This document shows positions 47,556-61,683 of a stretch of 64,000 nt of DNA, in pieces. The notes beneath the pieces are model-generated. The model was not told where the DNA came from. It searched no databases and saw nothing but the letters and a program-made list of their open reading frames with translations. The DNA comes from Acidobacteriota bacterium (lineage in GTDB: Bacteria; Acidobacteriota; Blastocatellia; RBC074), in contig JADJXM010000007.1 in the NCBI GenBank assembly GCA_016715865.1, positions 196,001 to 260,000 on the forward strand, in the 5' to 3' direction. The translations under genes and the position numbers were made by a program. The stretch's first letter is position 1. Every line of letters starts with the position of its first letter.

Positions 47556-49315
47556 GCCGAATCAAATCAGTCGCGCGAAATCTGAATCTGATACTCACGC
47601 GTGAGATCTCAGAGCTGCTGGGTGTCGTTGAAGGCCGCCTGAACGAACGCGCCGACGCCTATGAAAAAACGCTTGACCAGCGATTCGAGGAGCGCGTCGG
47701 AACGATCGAACGGAATTTTGATGAGCGATCCTCATCTCTTGAAACCCGTCTTGATGAACGAACCGCCGCCATCGAACAGCGGATCGACCAGCGCACCACT
47801 GAGATCGCCGAGACAACCGCCGGAAATTTCGATGCGCGGCTGAAGGTAGCCGAGACCAATTTCGACGCCAGACTCGAATCGGTCGACAGGACGTTCACGG
47901 AAAGGGCCGGGAATTACGAATCGGCTCTCGACGCACGAATTGAAGAAAGACTGCAAACGATCGAAACGCGGACCGAGGATCGACAAAACAGCGCCGAATC
48001 CCGGCTTGAGGCCCAGTTCGCTGAACGGTCACGCGCCGTCGACGGCCGCCTTGACGATCGCCTGTCCCGGATCGAACACCATATCGACGAGCGGTTCGGT
48101 CAGATCGAACGCCGCTCTGACGAACGGATCGAAAACCACGAACGCCGCACCGATCAAAGCCTCGAACGCAATCGTGTCGATATCCTGGACCGAACCGACA
48201 TCATGCTTCAGATACTCGAACAGCGCCTTGACAAGCATCGCCGGGAGGTGGCGCTGCTGCACGAACAGATTTTGCAGATCAAGGGCGGCTCCGGCAGGAC
48301 AGCAAAAAAATCATCTGCCGCCAAAGATAAGTCCGAGGCTGATGAAGACCTGCCTGAGCCGGCTCAGGTCTTTCGGCAATCGCCCGAACAACAGATCACA
48401 TCTTTTCGCAAACTCGCCCGGAACCGCGGCGCCATCGCCTCCGCCAGAATACAAAATGGCGATTCAACGATCTACCAGAGGATACTCGACTGGAAGACAG
48501 TCTCTTCCGAGGGGCTGAACAACTTTTCGACTGACGAACAGGAAGTCGTCGATTACATTTTGAGTTTTATCAGCGATCAGGCTGAGAAACACTACGTCAT
48601 GCAGCATATGCGGCGCTTTCTGGCCACGCTGCAGCGCATCCCTCCACCGCAGCGATCGACCGACAGGCTGCTTGAACTCGGAAGCCTGTTGCACCTTGCA
48701 CCGGCAATCAGAAAATTCACCGGATACAATGAAATCTGCGGCGCCGATCTGTGGCAGACCGAGGAGCAGACCATCAACGAAACTCTGAAACAGGTGAACG
48801 GGAATGAATCGCATTCGATTGAACTTAGAAACTACAACGTAGAGCGCGACCTTTTCCCATACCCTGACGGCCACTTTCGTGTGGTCCTGTGGTGTGAACT
48901 GATCGAGCATCTGCAGACGGATCCGATGCACATGCTCTGGGAATGCAATCGCGTCCTGGCGGATGACGGTTACCTGCTGCTGACGACGCCCAACATCACT
49001 TCATGCCGGTCGATCGAAGGGGTGCTCATCGGCTGCACTCCATACCTGCTGTCGCAATACAACCGCGAGACACCGATCGACCAGCACAACCGGGAATACG
49101 CGCCTTTTGAGATCGGCATCGCGCTGGCTGCAGCAGGATTCACCGTAGCCCAGCTCGAGACCGACGATGTCTGGCTGAGATCGAATCCGACAATTATGAC
49201 ACTGCTTGAAGAGCTGAACCTGCCGACCGACATGCGCGGCGACAACATCTTTGCTCTCGCCCGCAAGACAGGCGCGCCGACAGAACGCTATCCGAAGGAG
49301 CTCTATATTGACTGA
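47552..49315 (+). CDS. Methyltransferase with N-terminal 11-residue-repeat coiled coil
   Basis: 587 residues. Residues about 38-225 consist of tandem 11-residue units with the pattern hydrophobic-D-x-R-x3-hydrophobic-E-x2 (FDERSSSLETR, LDERTAAIEQR, FDARLKVAETN, IDERFGQIERR and others). Such hendecads favour a slightly right-handed coiled coil. A charged linker follows, then a methyltransferase domain (about 345-575) with LLELGSLLHLAP, FRVVLWCELIEHLQTDPMHML and GYLLLTTPNITS. Coupled to the GT4 gene upstream. A coiled coil joined to a glycan methyltransferase recalls WbdD, whose coil sets O-antigen chain length; that role here is inference. Confidence 0.85.
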   Translation: MSRIKSVARNLNLILTREISELLGVVEGRLNERADAYEKTLDQRFEERVGTIERNFDERSSSLETRLDERTAAIEQRIDQRTTEIAETTAGNFDARLKVAETNFDARLESVDRTFTERAGNYESALDARIEERLQTIETRTEDRQNSAESRLEAQFAERSRAVDGRLDDRLSRIEHHIDERFGQIERRSDERIENHERRTDQSLERNRVDILDRTDIMLQILEQRLDKHRREVALLHEQILQIKGGSGRTAKKSSAAKDKSEADEDLPEPAQVFRQSPEQQITSFRKLARNRGAIASARIQNGDSTIYQRILDWKTVSSEGLNNFSTDEQEVVDYILSFISDQAEKHYVMQHMRRFLATLQRIPPPQRSTDRLLELGSLLHLAPAIRKFTGYNEICGADLWQTEEQTINETLKQVNGNESHSIELRNYNVERDLFPYPDGHFRVVLWCELIEHLQTDPMHMLWECNRVLADDGYLLLTTPNITSCRSIEGVLIGCTPYLLSQYNRETPIDQHNREYAPFEIGIALAAAGFTVAQLETDDVWLRSNPTIMTLLEELNLPTDMRGDNIFALARKTGAPTERYPKELYID

Positions 49316-50336
49316 CCCGGTCAAGGCCCGGCAGATTTCCGGGAACGAGTCCTTGCAGGAAACTCCGGGCGCTCCGTTGCTGATCGTTGTTCCCGAAGAA
49401 GCCGAAGGACAGCGTATCGATTCATTCCTCGCCGCGCAATTCGACGATATAAGCCGGTCGCAGATTCGCCGTGCAATCGAACGCGGAGACGTTTTGGTCG
49501 ATGATCAGGTGATCAAACCATCGTTCAGCCTGCGAGCCGGCCAGCAGATTCAATTCGAACCGCCGGAGTCACTGCCGATCGAGGCCGTCCCCGAAGACAT
49601 CCCGCTCGATATTGTTTATGAAGACGGCGAGATCATCGTCATCAACAAGCCCGCAGGTATGGTCACGCATCCGGGCGCCGGAGTCCGGTCCGGGACGCTT
49701 GCCAATGCGCTCGTTCACCATCTCTCGCAACAGGCGATGCAAATGCCGAAACGCGGCGGATCATCGCGACCCGGCATCGTTCACCGGCTGGACGTCGGGA
49801 CTTCAGGCCTGATCGTAGTCGCCAAAACCGATCGGGCGCATCTGTCGCTGGCCGAACAGTTCGAGTCGCGGACCATCTTTAAAAGTTATATCGCTCTGGT
49901 CTATGGAGCAGTGAAGGAAGATACAGGAAGGATCGAAGCTTCAATCGGTCGCGACCCGCGCAACCGCGTCAAAATGAGCGTCCGTCCGGAAGGCGATGGA
50001 CGACCGGCACTGACGATATTCAGGATTTCAGAACGCTTCGCCGATTTCACCTTGCTTGATATCGAGATCAAGACCGGGCGAACCCACCAGATCCGCGTCC
50101 ATCTGGCCCACTTCAGGCATCCCGTCGTGGCCGATATCACCTACGAAGGCGGTCGCATCAATATGGTCAAAAACAGAAGTCTTCGTACAGCGATCGAGGC
50201 TCTGGGGCGGCCATTCCTGCATGCTGCGCGTTTGCGGCTGCGTCATCCGGCGACCGGAGAAGTGATGGATTTTTCCGTTCCACTGCCCGTTGAGCTGCAA
50301 TCGATTCTGGCTTTGCTTCGTACCGCCACGCAGTAA
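49308..50336 (+). CDS. rluD: Pseudouridine synthase RluD family
   Basis: I start at the TTG at 49308, seven bases after AAGGAG, with 8 bp overlap on the methyltransferase gene; 342 residues. An S4 RNA-binding domain (RIDSFLAAQF to QIQFEPPE) is followed by the RluA-type catalytic domain with GIVHRLDVGTSGLIVVAKTD (catalytic Asp in HRLD) and GRTHQIRVHLAHFRHPV. The family isomerises uridines in 23S rRNA (helix 69 for RluD); exact target sites are inferred. Its TAA is immediately followed by the TGA complement of the convergent gene at 50337. Confidence 0.92.
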   Translation: MTDPVKARQISGNESLQETPGAPLLIVVPEEAEGQRIDSFLAAQFDDISRSQIRRAIERGDVLVDDQVIKPSFSLRAGQQIQFEPPESLPIEAVPEDIPLDIVYEDGEIIVINKPAGMVTHPGAGVRSGTLANALVHHLSQQAMQMPKRGGSSRPGIVHRLDVGTSGLIVVAKTDRAHLSLAEQFESRTIFKSYIALVYGAVKEDTGRIEASIGRDPRNRVKMSVRPEGDGRPALTIFRISERFADFTLLDIEIKTGRTHQIRVHLAHFRHPVVADITYEGGRINMVKNRSLRTAIEALGRPFLHAARLRLRHPATGEVMDFSVPLPVELQSILALLRTATQ

Positions 50337-50876
50337 TCAGACAGTTATTATCTCGGTCACCGGCATACCCCGTCGGTTCGCCTCTTCACGAAAGTGCCCG
50401 GTCACGTCAGCGGCGCCTCTCGATTCGCCATTCCATACGACAAGTGCAGCGGTTTCAGTTTTCAGTTCCGCGCCCAGTTCTACGGCCTGATTCAGTATGT
50501 CGTTGTTTGTCGCAAAGTAAGTCTCATCATTATCCTGGTCATGGTGGTATTCGATCAGATCACCCAATGCATCGACCTCTGCAACAATTCGATCATATCG
50601 ATCACCCCAATCACCGGGCCGGTCGATAACCGAGGATGTTTTGAATGCCATCCTGTCGTATGGCAGAACGATGCGGCGACGCAGTCCGAGCAGTGCTGCC
50701 TGCTCGAGCGCAATGATGTCGGCTCCACAAGCAGCGGCGCAGACCAGGGTCTTCGCCCCCGATGTGACAAGGAATGAAGCTATCTCGTCTCTCACTCGAT
50801 CGAGGTTCTTTTCCGGAAATCGTTCTACTGCGGCGTTTGGCGCATCAACACGCCGTCCGGCCAATGCTATGATCAT
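50337..50876 (-). CDS. Unknown protein with SLOG/Rossmann-like fold
   Basis: 179 residues. N-terminal MIIALAGRRVDAPNAAVERFP, then VTSGAKTLVCAAACGADIIALEQAALLGLRRRIVLPY, resembles SLOG-superfamily nucleotide-binding proteins (the TLVCAAACGAD segment corresponds to the phosphate-binding GGA-type loop). Two cysteines in the loop (CAAAC). The C-terminal half is acidic with DNDETYFATNNDIL and ALVVWNGESRG. SLOG domains often bind nucleotide-derived signals in conflict systems, but no such partner gene is next to it here. Back to back with rluD, no intergenic bases. Confidence 0.6.
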   Translation of the reverse strand: MIIALAGRRVDAPNAAVERFPEKNLDRVRDEIASFLVTSGAKTLVCAAACGADIIALEQAALLGLRRRIVLPYDRMAFKTSSVIDRPGDWGDRYDRIVAEVDALGDLIEYHHDQDNDETYFATNNDILNQAVELGAELKTETAALVVWNGESRGAADVTGHFREEANRRGMPVTEIITV

Positions 50877-50943
50877 TGATTAATCCTTTTTGTAACTGGT
50901 TATACAGTACTGATTGTTCGATCCAATATCAGTCCAGCAATCA

Positions 50944-50988
<45 letters not shown>

Positions 50989-51000
50989 ACCGTGAACATT

Positions 51001-52530
51001 ATGAGATTTCGAATTACATCGACGCTGATACTGATCTGCATTCTGGTGAAAGCCGTTACAGGACAGGCCCCTGACCGCGCCCGGCTCGAAGCACTGGCTC
51101 AAGGATACTCGAAACAGTCTTTCGAGATTCTCCGCGACATTCTAAGCATCCCGAACGATGCGCATTTTCCCGAGCATGTACGGATGAACGTCGAATGGAT
51201 AGAGCGGGCGTTTAAAGGGCGAGGGTTCACAACAAAACGGATCGAGACAGGCGGTCCGCCGCTGGTGCTGGCCGAGCGAAAGGCTCGAGGGAACGCGAAA
51301 CGAACGGTTCTGATCTACCTTCAAATCGACGGCCAGCCGGTCGACAAGTCAAAGTGGTTTCAGGCGGACCCGTACAAGCCTGTGCTTAAGCAAAATCGGA
51401 ATGGTGTCTGGTCCGAGATCCCCTGGGAAAGACTTCTGGGGCCAGTTGATCCGGAATGGCGCGTCTTCGCCCGGTCGGCATCGGATGCCAAGGGGCCGGT
51501 GGCGATGTTTCTCTCCGCGCTCGATATCGCCAGACAGGAAGGGCTGGATCAGAGCCACAACCTGAAGGTGATCATGGATTTCGAAGAGGAGATGGGATCA
51601 CCGCATCTGCCCGCGGCAGTTGAGCGAAACAAACAGGCACTGGCCGCGGACATGCTCCTGATTTATGACGGTCCGCGTCATACCAGCAATCGTCCAACGC
51701 TGGATTTCGGAGCCCGCGGCATTGCCGATGTCACGCTCAAGGTTTTCGGGCCTCGCGTTCCGCAACACAGCGGTCATTACGGCAACTATGTTCCCAATCC
51801 GGCGCTTCGCCTGGCGCAGATCCTGGCGTCGATGAAAGATGCCGATGGCCGCGTGACAATCCCTGGATTCTATGACGGCGTGAAAATCGATGATCAAACC
51901 CGCTCCATTCTGGCTCAAACTCCAAATGACGAAACAGCGATCAGGAAAAAGCTGGGAATAACCGGGAGCGACAGTGTCGGCTCGACGCTCGAAGAAGCTA
52001 TCCAGTTCCCTTCTCTCAACATTCGCGGGATATCGTCAGGATGGGTGGGCGACCAGGTCAGGACGATTATTCCAGACAGTGCGACCGCCGAGATCGACGT
52101 TCGGCTGGTTCCAGAATCCGACCCCGAACGACTGATCTCACTTATTCGCAGGCATATTGAATCACAAGGCTATCACCTGATCGATAAACGTGATCCGACC
52201 GAAGAGGAGCGCGCGAAATATCCGCGCATCGCTTCGTTCGACTATGGCATATCGTACGGAGCATTCCGTACCCCGTATGACTCAGAGGTCGGCCAGTGGC
52301 TCAGTCGCGCCATGATTCGCACATTCGGCGAACCGCCGGTCCGCATTCGCATGGGCGGCGGTTCCATTCCCATCTCGCCTTTCGTCATCAAACTCGGTGT
52401 TCCGGCCGTCGCGGTCCCAACCGTTAATATCGACAATAACCAGCACAGCCCGAACGAAAATCTGAGAATCGGCAACTTCATCGAAGGCATCAAAACTTTC
52501 ATCGGGATTCTGACTCAGCCTTTCGACTAA
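51001..52530 (+). CDS. M20-family metallopeptidase
   Basis: I use the ATG at 51001 (an earlier in-frame start lies in repeat DNA); 509 residues. Signal peptide (ITSTLILICILVKAVTG). Metal and catalytic residues of the M20 fold: SASDAKGPV (bridging Asp), MDFEEEMGSPH (catalytic and ligand Glu), and the last ligand in QHSPNENL (His). The first ligand region, usually a HxD, reads YLQIDGQPVD with Gln in place of His. The family removes residues from peptides or acylated amino acids; here exported, substrate unknown. Confidence 0.85.
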   Translation: MRFRITSTLILICILVKAVTGQAPDRARLEALAQGYSKQSFEILRDILSIPNDAHFPEHVRMNVEWIERAFKGRGFTTKRIETGGPPLVLAERKARGNAKRTVLIYLQIDGQPVDKSKWFQADPYKPVLKQNRNGVWSEIPWERLLGPVDPEWRVFARSASDAKGPVAMFLSALDIARQEGLDQSHNLKVIMDFEEEMGSPHLPAAVERNKQALAADMLLIYDGPRHTSNRPTLDFGARGIADVTLKVFGPRVPQHSGHYGNYVPNPALRLAQILASMKDADGRVTIPGFYDGVKIDDQTRSILAQTPNDETAIRKKLGITGSDSVGSTLEEAIQFPSLNIRGISSGWVGDQVRTIIPDSATAEIDVRLVPESDPERLISLIRRHIESQGYHLIDKRDPTEEERAKYPRIASFDYGISYGAFRTPYDSEVGQWLSRAMIRTFGEPPVRIRMGGGSIPISPFVIKLGVPAVAVPTVNIDNNQHSPNENLRIGNFIEGIKTFIGILTQPFD

Positions 52531-52579
52531 AGGCTATCAATTGTAACCGGCATCGAGTTGTGGTAATTTTACGCCTGTT

Positions 52580-53749
<1,170 letters not shown>

Positions 53750-53833
53750 ATCGCTTCTCCTGTAAGAAAATAGTTCAAATGGGTGGTTTCCTCAGACATC
53801 AGGCGCGGCCTGCGGCCCGGCCTGAAGTGGAGC

Positions 53834-53862
53834 AAAGTATCCCAGGAGTCCCTTGATGTCAA
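53834..53862 (-). promoter_or_regulatory. Candidate gapA promoter
   Basis: On the minus strand TTGACA (53857-53862), 17 bases, TACTTT (53834-53839), 85 bp before gapA. A second TTGACA overlaps upstream as a direct repeat (TTGACATCGG). The -10 is weak. Confidence 0.4.
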
Positions 53863-53891
53863 CCGATGTCAACCTGATCCGACGCTGATTC

Positions 53892-53921
53892 TTGACAATG
53901 GTCGGCGGCGGTCGCTATAGT
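53892..53921 (+). promoter_or_regulatory. hslVU promoter
   Basis: TTGACA (53892-53897), an 18-base spacer and TATAGT (53916-53921). Transcription would start near 53928, about 50 bases before the hslV ATG. No heat-shock operator is recognised. Confidence 0.7.
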
Positions 53922-53976
53922 CGAATTTATGTCATATCCTTTGCAGTCGGGGAATAATTCTACGGGAAATAATCGA

Positions 53977-54507
53977 ATGCGAATCAGAAGTACAACCATC
54001 CTGGCCGTTCGGCGCGAGGGCAGCGTTGTGATTGCCGGCGACGGGCAGGTGACCATGGGCGACACGATCATGAAGTCGGGCGCGCGCAAGGTTCGCAGAC
54101 TGTACAATGACAAGGTGCTGGCTGGTTTCGCCGGCGCCACTGCCGATGCGTTCGCCCTCTTTCAACGGTTCGAATCGAAGCTCGAACAGTTTCATGGGCA
54201 ACTCAACCGTGCAGCCGTGGAGCTGGCCAAGGACTGGCGGACCGACAAGATGATGCGCAATCTCGAGGCGCTGCTGTTGGTGGCGGACGCTCAGGCGACG
54301 CTGGTCATTTCAGGCACCGGAGACGTCATCGAGCCGGATGACGGGATTGTGGCGATCGGCTCGGGCGGTCCATACGCGCTGTCGGCGGCGCGAGCCCTGG
54401 TCAGAAACACCGATCTGCCGGCTCGCCGCATCGCGGAAGAGTCGATGAAGATTGCAGGTGAGATCTGCATCTACAGTAATCTCAACCTGATCATCGAAGA
54501 GATTTGA
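53977..54507 (+). CDS. hslV: ATP-dependent protease subunit HslV
   Basis: From ATG 53977 the product is 176 residues. A short propeptide (MRIRS) precedes TTILAVRREGSVVIAGDGQVTMG, in which the first Thr becomes the N-terminal nucleophile. Further landmarks are KVRRLYNDKVLAGFAGATADAFALFQRFE and GDVIEPDDGIVAIGSGGPYALSAARAL. HslV forms the double hexamer proteolytic core capped by HslU. hslU follows 18 bp later. An ATG 48 bp upstream (53929) is unlikely, being at the predicted transcript start. Confidence 0.95.
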   Translation: MRIRSTTILAVRREGSVVIAGDGQVTMGDTIMKSGARKVRRLYNDKVLAGFAGATADAFALFQRFESKLEQFHGQLNRAAVELAKDWRTDKMMRNLEALLLVADAQATLVISGTGDVIEPDDGIVAIGSGGPYALSAARALVRNTDLPARRIAEESMKIAGEICIYSNLNLIIEEI

Positions 54508-54524
54508 GGCGCTCCGTAATTTGT

Positions 54525-55950
<1,426 letters not shown>

Positions 55951-56005
55951 GAAACCGCGCCAAAATAATCGGACATGCATTGACTGCCGGTTGTCATCAT
56001 TTCGC

Positions 56006-57103
56006 ATGCTCTTGAATTTCAGGAACAAGGCATATTTCTCCGTTATCCTGCTGATCGTGACAGTCAGCGGTTGCGGCAAGATCGGCGATCCCTTGCCGCC
56101 GATTCCCCGCGCTCCGCTGGTCGTGGACGAACTGGCTGTCAATCAGGTCGGCACGCAACTGGTGATCCGGTTTCCGATCATCAGGCCGCAGCGCTCGCAG
56201 AAACTTGAACGGATCGATGTTTACAGGCTGATCGAACCGGCCGGCGATCCGATCGGGTTGCCACAGGAGGCTTTCTCGCTCAGATCGACGATCGTCACGT
56301 CGATCCCTGTCGACAAAATTCCAGTCAACCGGTCGGTCATCGAATATTCCGATCCTCTCGACCTGAAGGCCGGCCCGGGCGACAGACGTTTCCGTTATGC
56401 CGTCCGTTTTGTAACAGCCAACGGCGCGATGGCGGACTTTTCCAACTACGCCGCTATCATCCCGCTCTTCAACCTCGCCCTTGCTCCCACCGAAATACGA
56501 ACCAGGCAGACTGAAACCGAAATCGAGATATTTTGGGAAGCGCCGAAAGGGAATGAAGACGGAAGCAGCCCGGTCAATCTGGCCGGTTATAACATCTATC
56601 GCCGTCTCGCCGGCGACGACGAACCTTTTATCAGGCTAAATCCGCAGCCGTTCAACGAAAATCGATTTTCAGATCGCAACTTCCTGTTCGGCAGTCGATA
56701 CGAGTATGTCGTGCACGCCATATCGGCAGTGCCGGCAGTAGCGGGAGAGACCGGCACGGTCGAAAGCAACAGGAGCGAGGTTCTGGCCTACACTCCTATC
56801 GACAGCTTCCCGCCCGCGTCACCTCTTTCGGTCACCATCGCCTCGATCAATGGGATAGTCAGTATCTTCTGGCCTCTCAATTCCGAGCCTGATGTGGCGG
56901 GCTATAATATCTACCGGACAGAGAATGAATCGGCGCCCGACGATCAATGGATGAAACTTACTCCACAACTTCATAAAACCGCATCATTCCAGGACGAACG
57001 CGTCCAGGTTGGCAAGCAATACTTTTACCGGATTACCGCAGCCGACGTATACGGCAACGAATCGGCACGTTCGGCGACGGTCTCAGAGGTGGTCGCCCCT
57101 TAA
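56006..57103 (+). CDS. Lipoprotein with fibronectin type III-like domains
   Basis: About 365 residues from ATG 56006. Lipoprotein signal: FSVILLIVTVSGCGKIGDPLPPIPR, with the lipidated Cys in VSGC. At least two fibronectin-III-like domains follow: one starting near PTEIRTRQTETEIEIFWEAP with LAGYNIYRRL, the other near FPPASPLSVTIASINGIVSIFW with VAGYNIYRTE. A segment ahead of them (about 30-145) has similar strand spacing. Surface or periplasmic adhesion-type role. 55 bp after hslU, same strand. Confidence 0.82.
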   Translation: MLLNFRNKAYFSVILLIVTVSGCGKIGDPLPPIPRAPLVVDELAVNQVGTQLVIRFPIIRPQRSQKLERIDVYRLIEPAGDPIGLPQEAFSLRSTIVTSIPVDKIPVNRSVIEYSDPLDLKAGPGDRRFRYAVRFVTANGAMADFSNYAAIIPLFNLALAPTEIRTRQTETEIEIFWEAPKGNEDGSSPVNLAGYNIYRRLAGDDEPFIRLNPQPFNENRFSDRNFLFGSRYEYVVHAISAVPAVAGETGTVESNRSEVLAYTPIDSFPPASPLSVTIASINGIVSIFWPLNSEPDVAGYNIYRTENESAPDDQWMKLTPQLHKTASFQDERVQVGKQYFYRITAADVYGNESARSATVSEVVAP

Positions 57104-57131
57104 TTGTCCAGGCTTGACTACCAGTCATATA

Positions 57132-58575
<1,444 letters not shown>

Positions 58576-58576
58576 G

Positions 58577-58741
58577 AGTAGTTTCCAGTAGAAGTAGTTT
58601 CCAGTTTCCAGTAGAAAAAGTTTCCAGTATGTGCAACCTTGCTGGAAACTTCTACCACTGGAAACTGGAAACTTCTTTACTGGAAACTTCTTTACTGGAA
58701 ACTTCTTTACTGGAAACTACTTCTACTGGAAACTTCTGCTG

Positions 58742-58742
<1 letters not shown>
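58577..58742. repeat. AGT/ACT heptad repeat, locus J
   Basis: Arm one 58577-58631 uses AGTTTCC and AGTAGAA units. Arm two 58641-58742 uses ACTGGAA alternating with ACTTCTTT (15-base composite repeated three times from about 58666). It fills the gap between convergent glutamate dehydrogenase and STAS genes and touches the STAS stop codon. Confidence 0.88.
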
Positions 58743-59841
<1,099 letters not shown>

Positions 59842-61173
59842 ATGAATCGCGCCATCATTTCATCCGCTACAAAATTCGAGGGGGACTTCCAGATTCCTGG
59901 AGACAAATCGATCTCGCATCGAAGCGCTATGTGTGCGGCAATCGGAGCGGGTCGGTCGAAGATTCGCAACTATTCATCAGCTCGTGATTGCCAGAGCACG
60001 CTTGATTGTCTTGAGCTGATGGGCGTAGGGATCACGCGTTCGTCAGAATCGATCATCGTCGAAGGCGTCGGGCTGGAGGGGCTGCGGGCGCCGTTAAAAC
60101 TGCTCGATGTCGGCAATTCGGGGACGACGATCCGCCTGCTCTCGGGAATTCTGGCTGGGCAAACGTTTACGAGCGTGATAACTGGTGATGAGAGCATCCA
60201 GCGACGCCCGATGAAGCGTGTCATCGAGCCTCTTCGTCAGATGGGAGCAAGGATAGAGGCGCGCGACGACAACTATGCCCCGCTCAGGATCACAGGCGGG
60301 CACCTCAAAGCGATCGAATACAGGCCGCCGGTGGCGAGCGCACAAGTGAAATCCTGCGCACTGCTGGCCGGTCTGTTCATTGACGGCGTGACGACAGTGA
60401 TCGAGACTACCCCGACGCGCAATCACACAGAGGTCATGCTGCGTGAGATCGGAGCGAGGATCGAACATGATGGTGAGCGAATCTCTGTGACCGGGAAAAT
60501 TCCGCTGCACGCGCTTGGAGACTACACAGTAGCCGGCGATCTATCGTCAGCAGCCTTCTTCATAGTGGCGGCGCTGCTCAGCCCCGAGGCGCGTGTGCGG
60601 TTGCGCCATATCGGCGTCAATCCTTCGCGAACCGCGCTGCTCGATGTGCTCAGGCAGATCGGTGGGCGGATCGACATCGCATCGCCACGGCTGGCGCACG
60701 GCGAACCGGTGGCCGATCTGATCGCCGAATCGTCATCTCTTTCAGGAGACCTCGAACTTTCGGGCGCCGTCATTGCCAACCTGATCGATGAGATTCCGAT
60801 ACTGGCGATCGCGGGTACACAGTTGGCCGGGACGCTCACCATTCGAGATGCCGGCGAACTGCGCGTCAAGGAATCTGATCGAATTCGAGCGATCGTCGAC
60901 AATCTCAGACGTATGAGGATCGAGGTCGAGGAGTTCGACGACGGTTTCAGGTTAGCTGGGAAACAGCAACTGCACGGAGGTGTGATCGATTCATGCGGAG
61001 ACCACCGCATAGCCATGGCATTTGCCGTTGCGGGCTTGATCGCTGAGGGAGAGACAATAATCAATGGCGCCGACGCCGCATCGGTCTCACTGCCCGAATT
61101 TTATCAGTTGCTCGGCCGCTGCGGCGCAAACATACTGGTCGATGATGTTTCAGAGGAATCGAATGCCGGCTGA
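59842..61173 (+). CDS. aroA: 3-phosphoshikimate 1-carboxyvinyltransferase (EPSP synthase)
   Basis: 443 residues from ATG 59842. Landmarks: FQIPGDKSISHRSAM (PEP/shikimate binding Lys), LLDVGNSGTTIRLLSGILAG, RRPMKRVIEPLRQMG, and GELRVKESDRIRAIVDNL. Forms EPSP from shikimate 3-phosphate and phosphoenolpyruvate in aromatic amino-acid synthesis. The end overlaps aroK by 11 bp (translational coupling). Confidence 0.96.
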   Translation: MNRAIISSATKFEGDFQIPGDKSISHRSAMCAAIGAGRSKIRNYSSARDCQSTLDCLELMGVGITRSSESIIVEGVGLEGLRAPLKLLDVGNSGTTIRLLSGILAGQTFTSVITGDESIQRRPMKRVIEPLRQMGARIEARDDNYAPLRITGGHLKAIEYRPPVASAQVKSCALLAGLFIDGVTTVIETTPTRNHTEVMLREIGARIEHDGERISVTGKIPLHALGDYTVAGDLSSAAFFIVAALLSPEARVRLRHIGVNPSRTALLDVLRQIGGRIDIASPRLAHGEPVADLIAESSSLSGDLELSGAVIANLIDEIPILAIAGTQLAGTLTIRDAGELRVKESDRIRAIVDNLRRMRIEVEEFDDGFRLAGKQQLHGGVIDSCGDHRIAMAFAVAGLIAEGETIINGADAASVSLPEFYQLLGRCGANILVDDVSEESNAG

Positions 61174-61675
61174 GCGAGAGAGAGCCATTTTTCTGATCGG
61201 TTTTATGGGCTGCGGAAAATCGACTGTCGGACCTGCGCTCGCATCGCTGCTCGGCCGCAAGTTCATCGATCTGGATCGAAACATAGAAATCCAGGCCGGA
61301 TGCACGATCAGTGAATTGATCGCACGCGACGGCGAAGAGATTTTTCGTTGTCTTGAAACCGAGGCTCTGCGGACTGTCGCGTGTTCCGATGCCGTCATCG
61401 CTCCCGGCGGAGGCGCATTCACGAGAGATGAAAACCGAGAATTGATGGCTCAATCAGGACTGACCGTCTGGCTGGATGCACCGTTTGACCTCTGTTGGCG
61501 CAGAATTCGAGAAGATAGCACAATCAGGCCATTGGCGCCGGACGAAGTGACTGCACGAGATCGTCATGAAGCCCGGCTGTTGCTCTACAGTCAGACTGAC
61601 CTGCGCATTCCAATCGACGAAACGATGTCGCCCGAGTTTATTGCCGAGGCCATCATACACAAACTTTACCACTGA
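61163..61675 (+). CDS. aroK: Shikimate kinase
   Basis: 170 residues from ATG 61163 (GAGGAATCGA upstream). P-loop GFMGCGKSTVGPALA, shikimate-binding DLDRNIE and VIAPGGGAF, with a lid RPLAPDE. Phosphorylates shikimate, the step before AroA. Overlaps the aroA end. Confidence 0.95.
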   Translation: MPAERERAIFLIGFMGCGKSTVGPALASLLGRKFIDLDRNIEIQAGCTISELIARDGEEIFRCLETEALRTVACSDAVIAPGGGAFTRDENRELMAQSGLTVWLDAPFDLCWRRIREDSTIRPLAPDEVTARDRHEARLLLYSQTDLRIPIDETMSPEFIAEAIIHKLYH

Positions 61676-61683
61676 TCTCTTCT

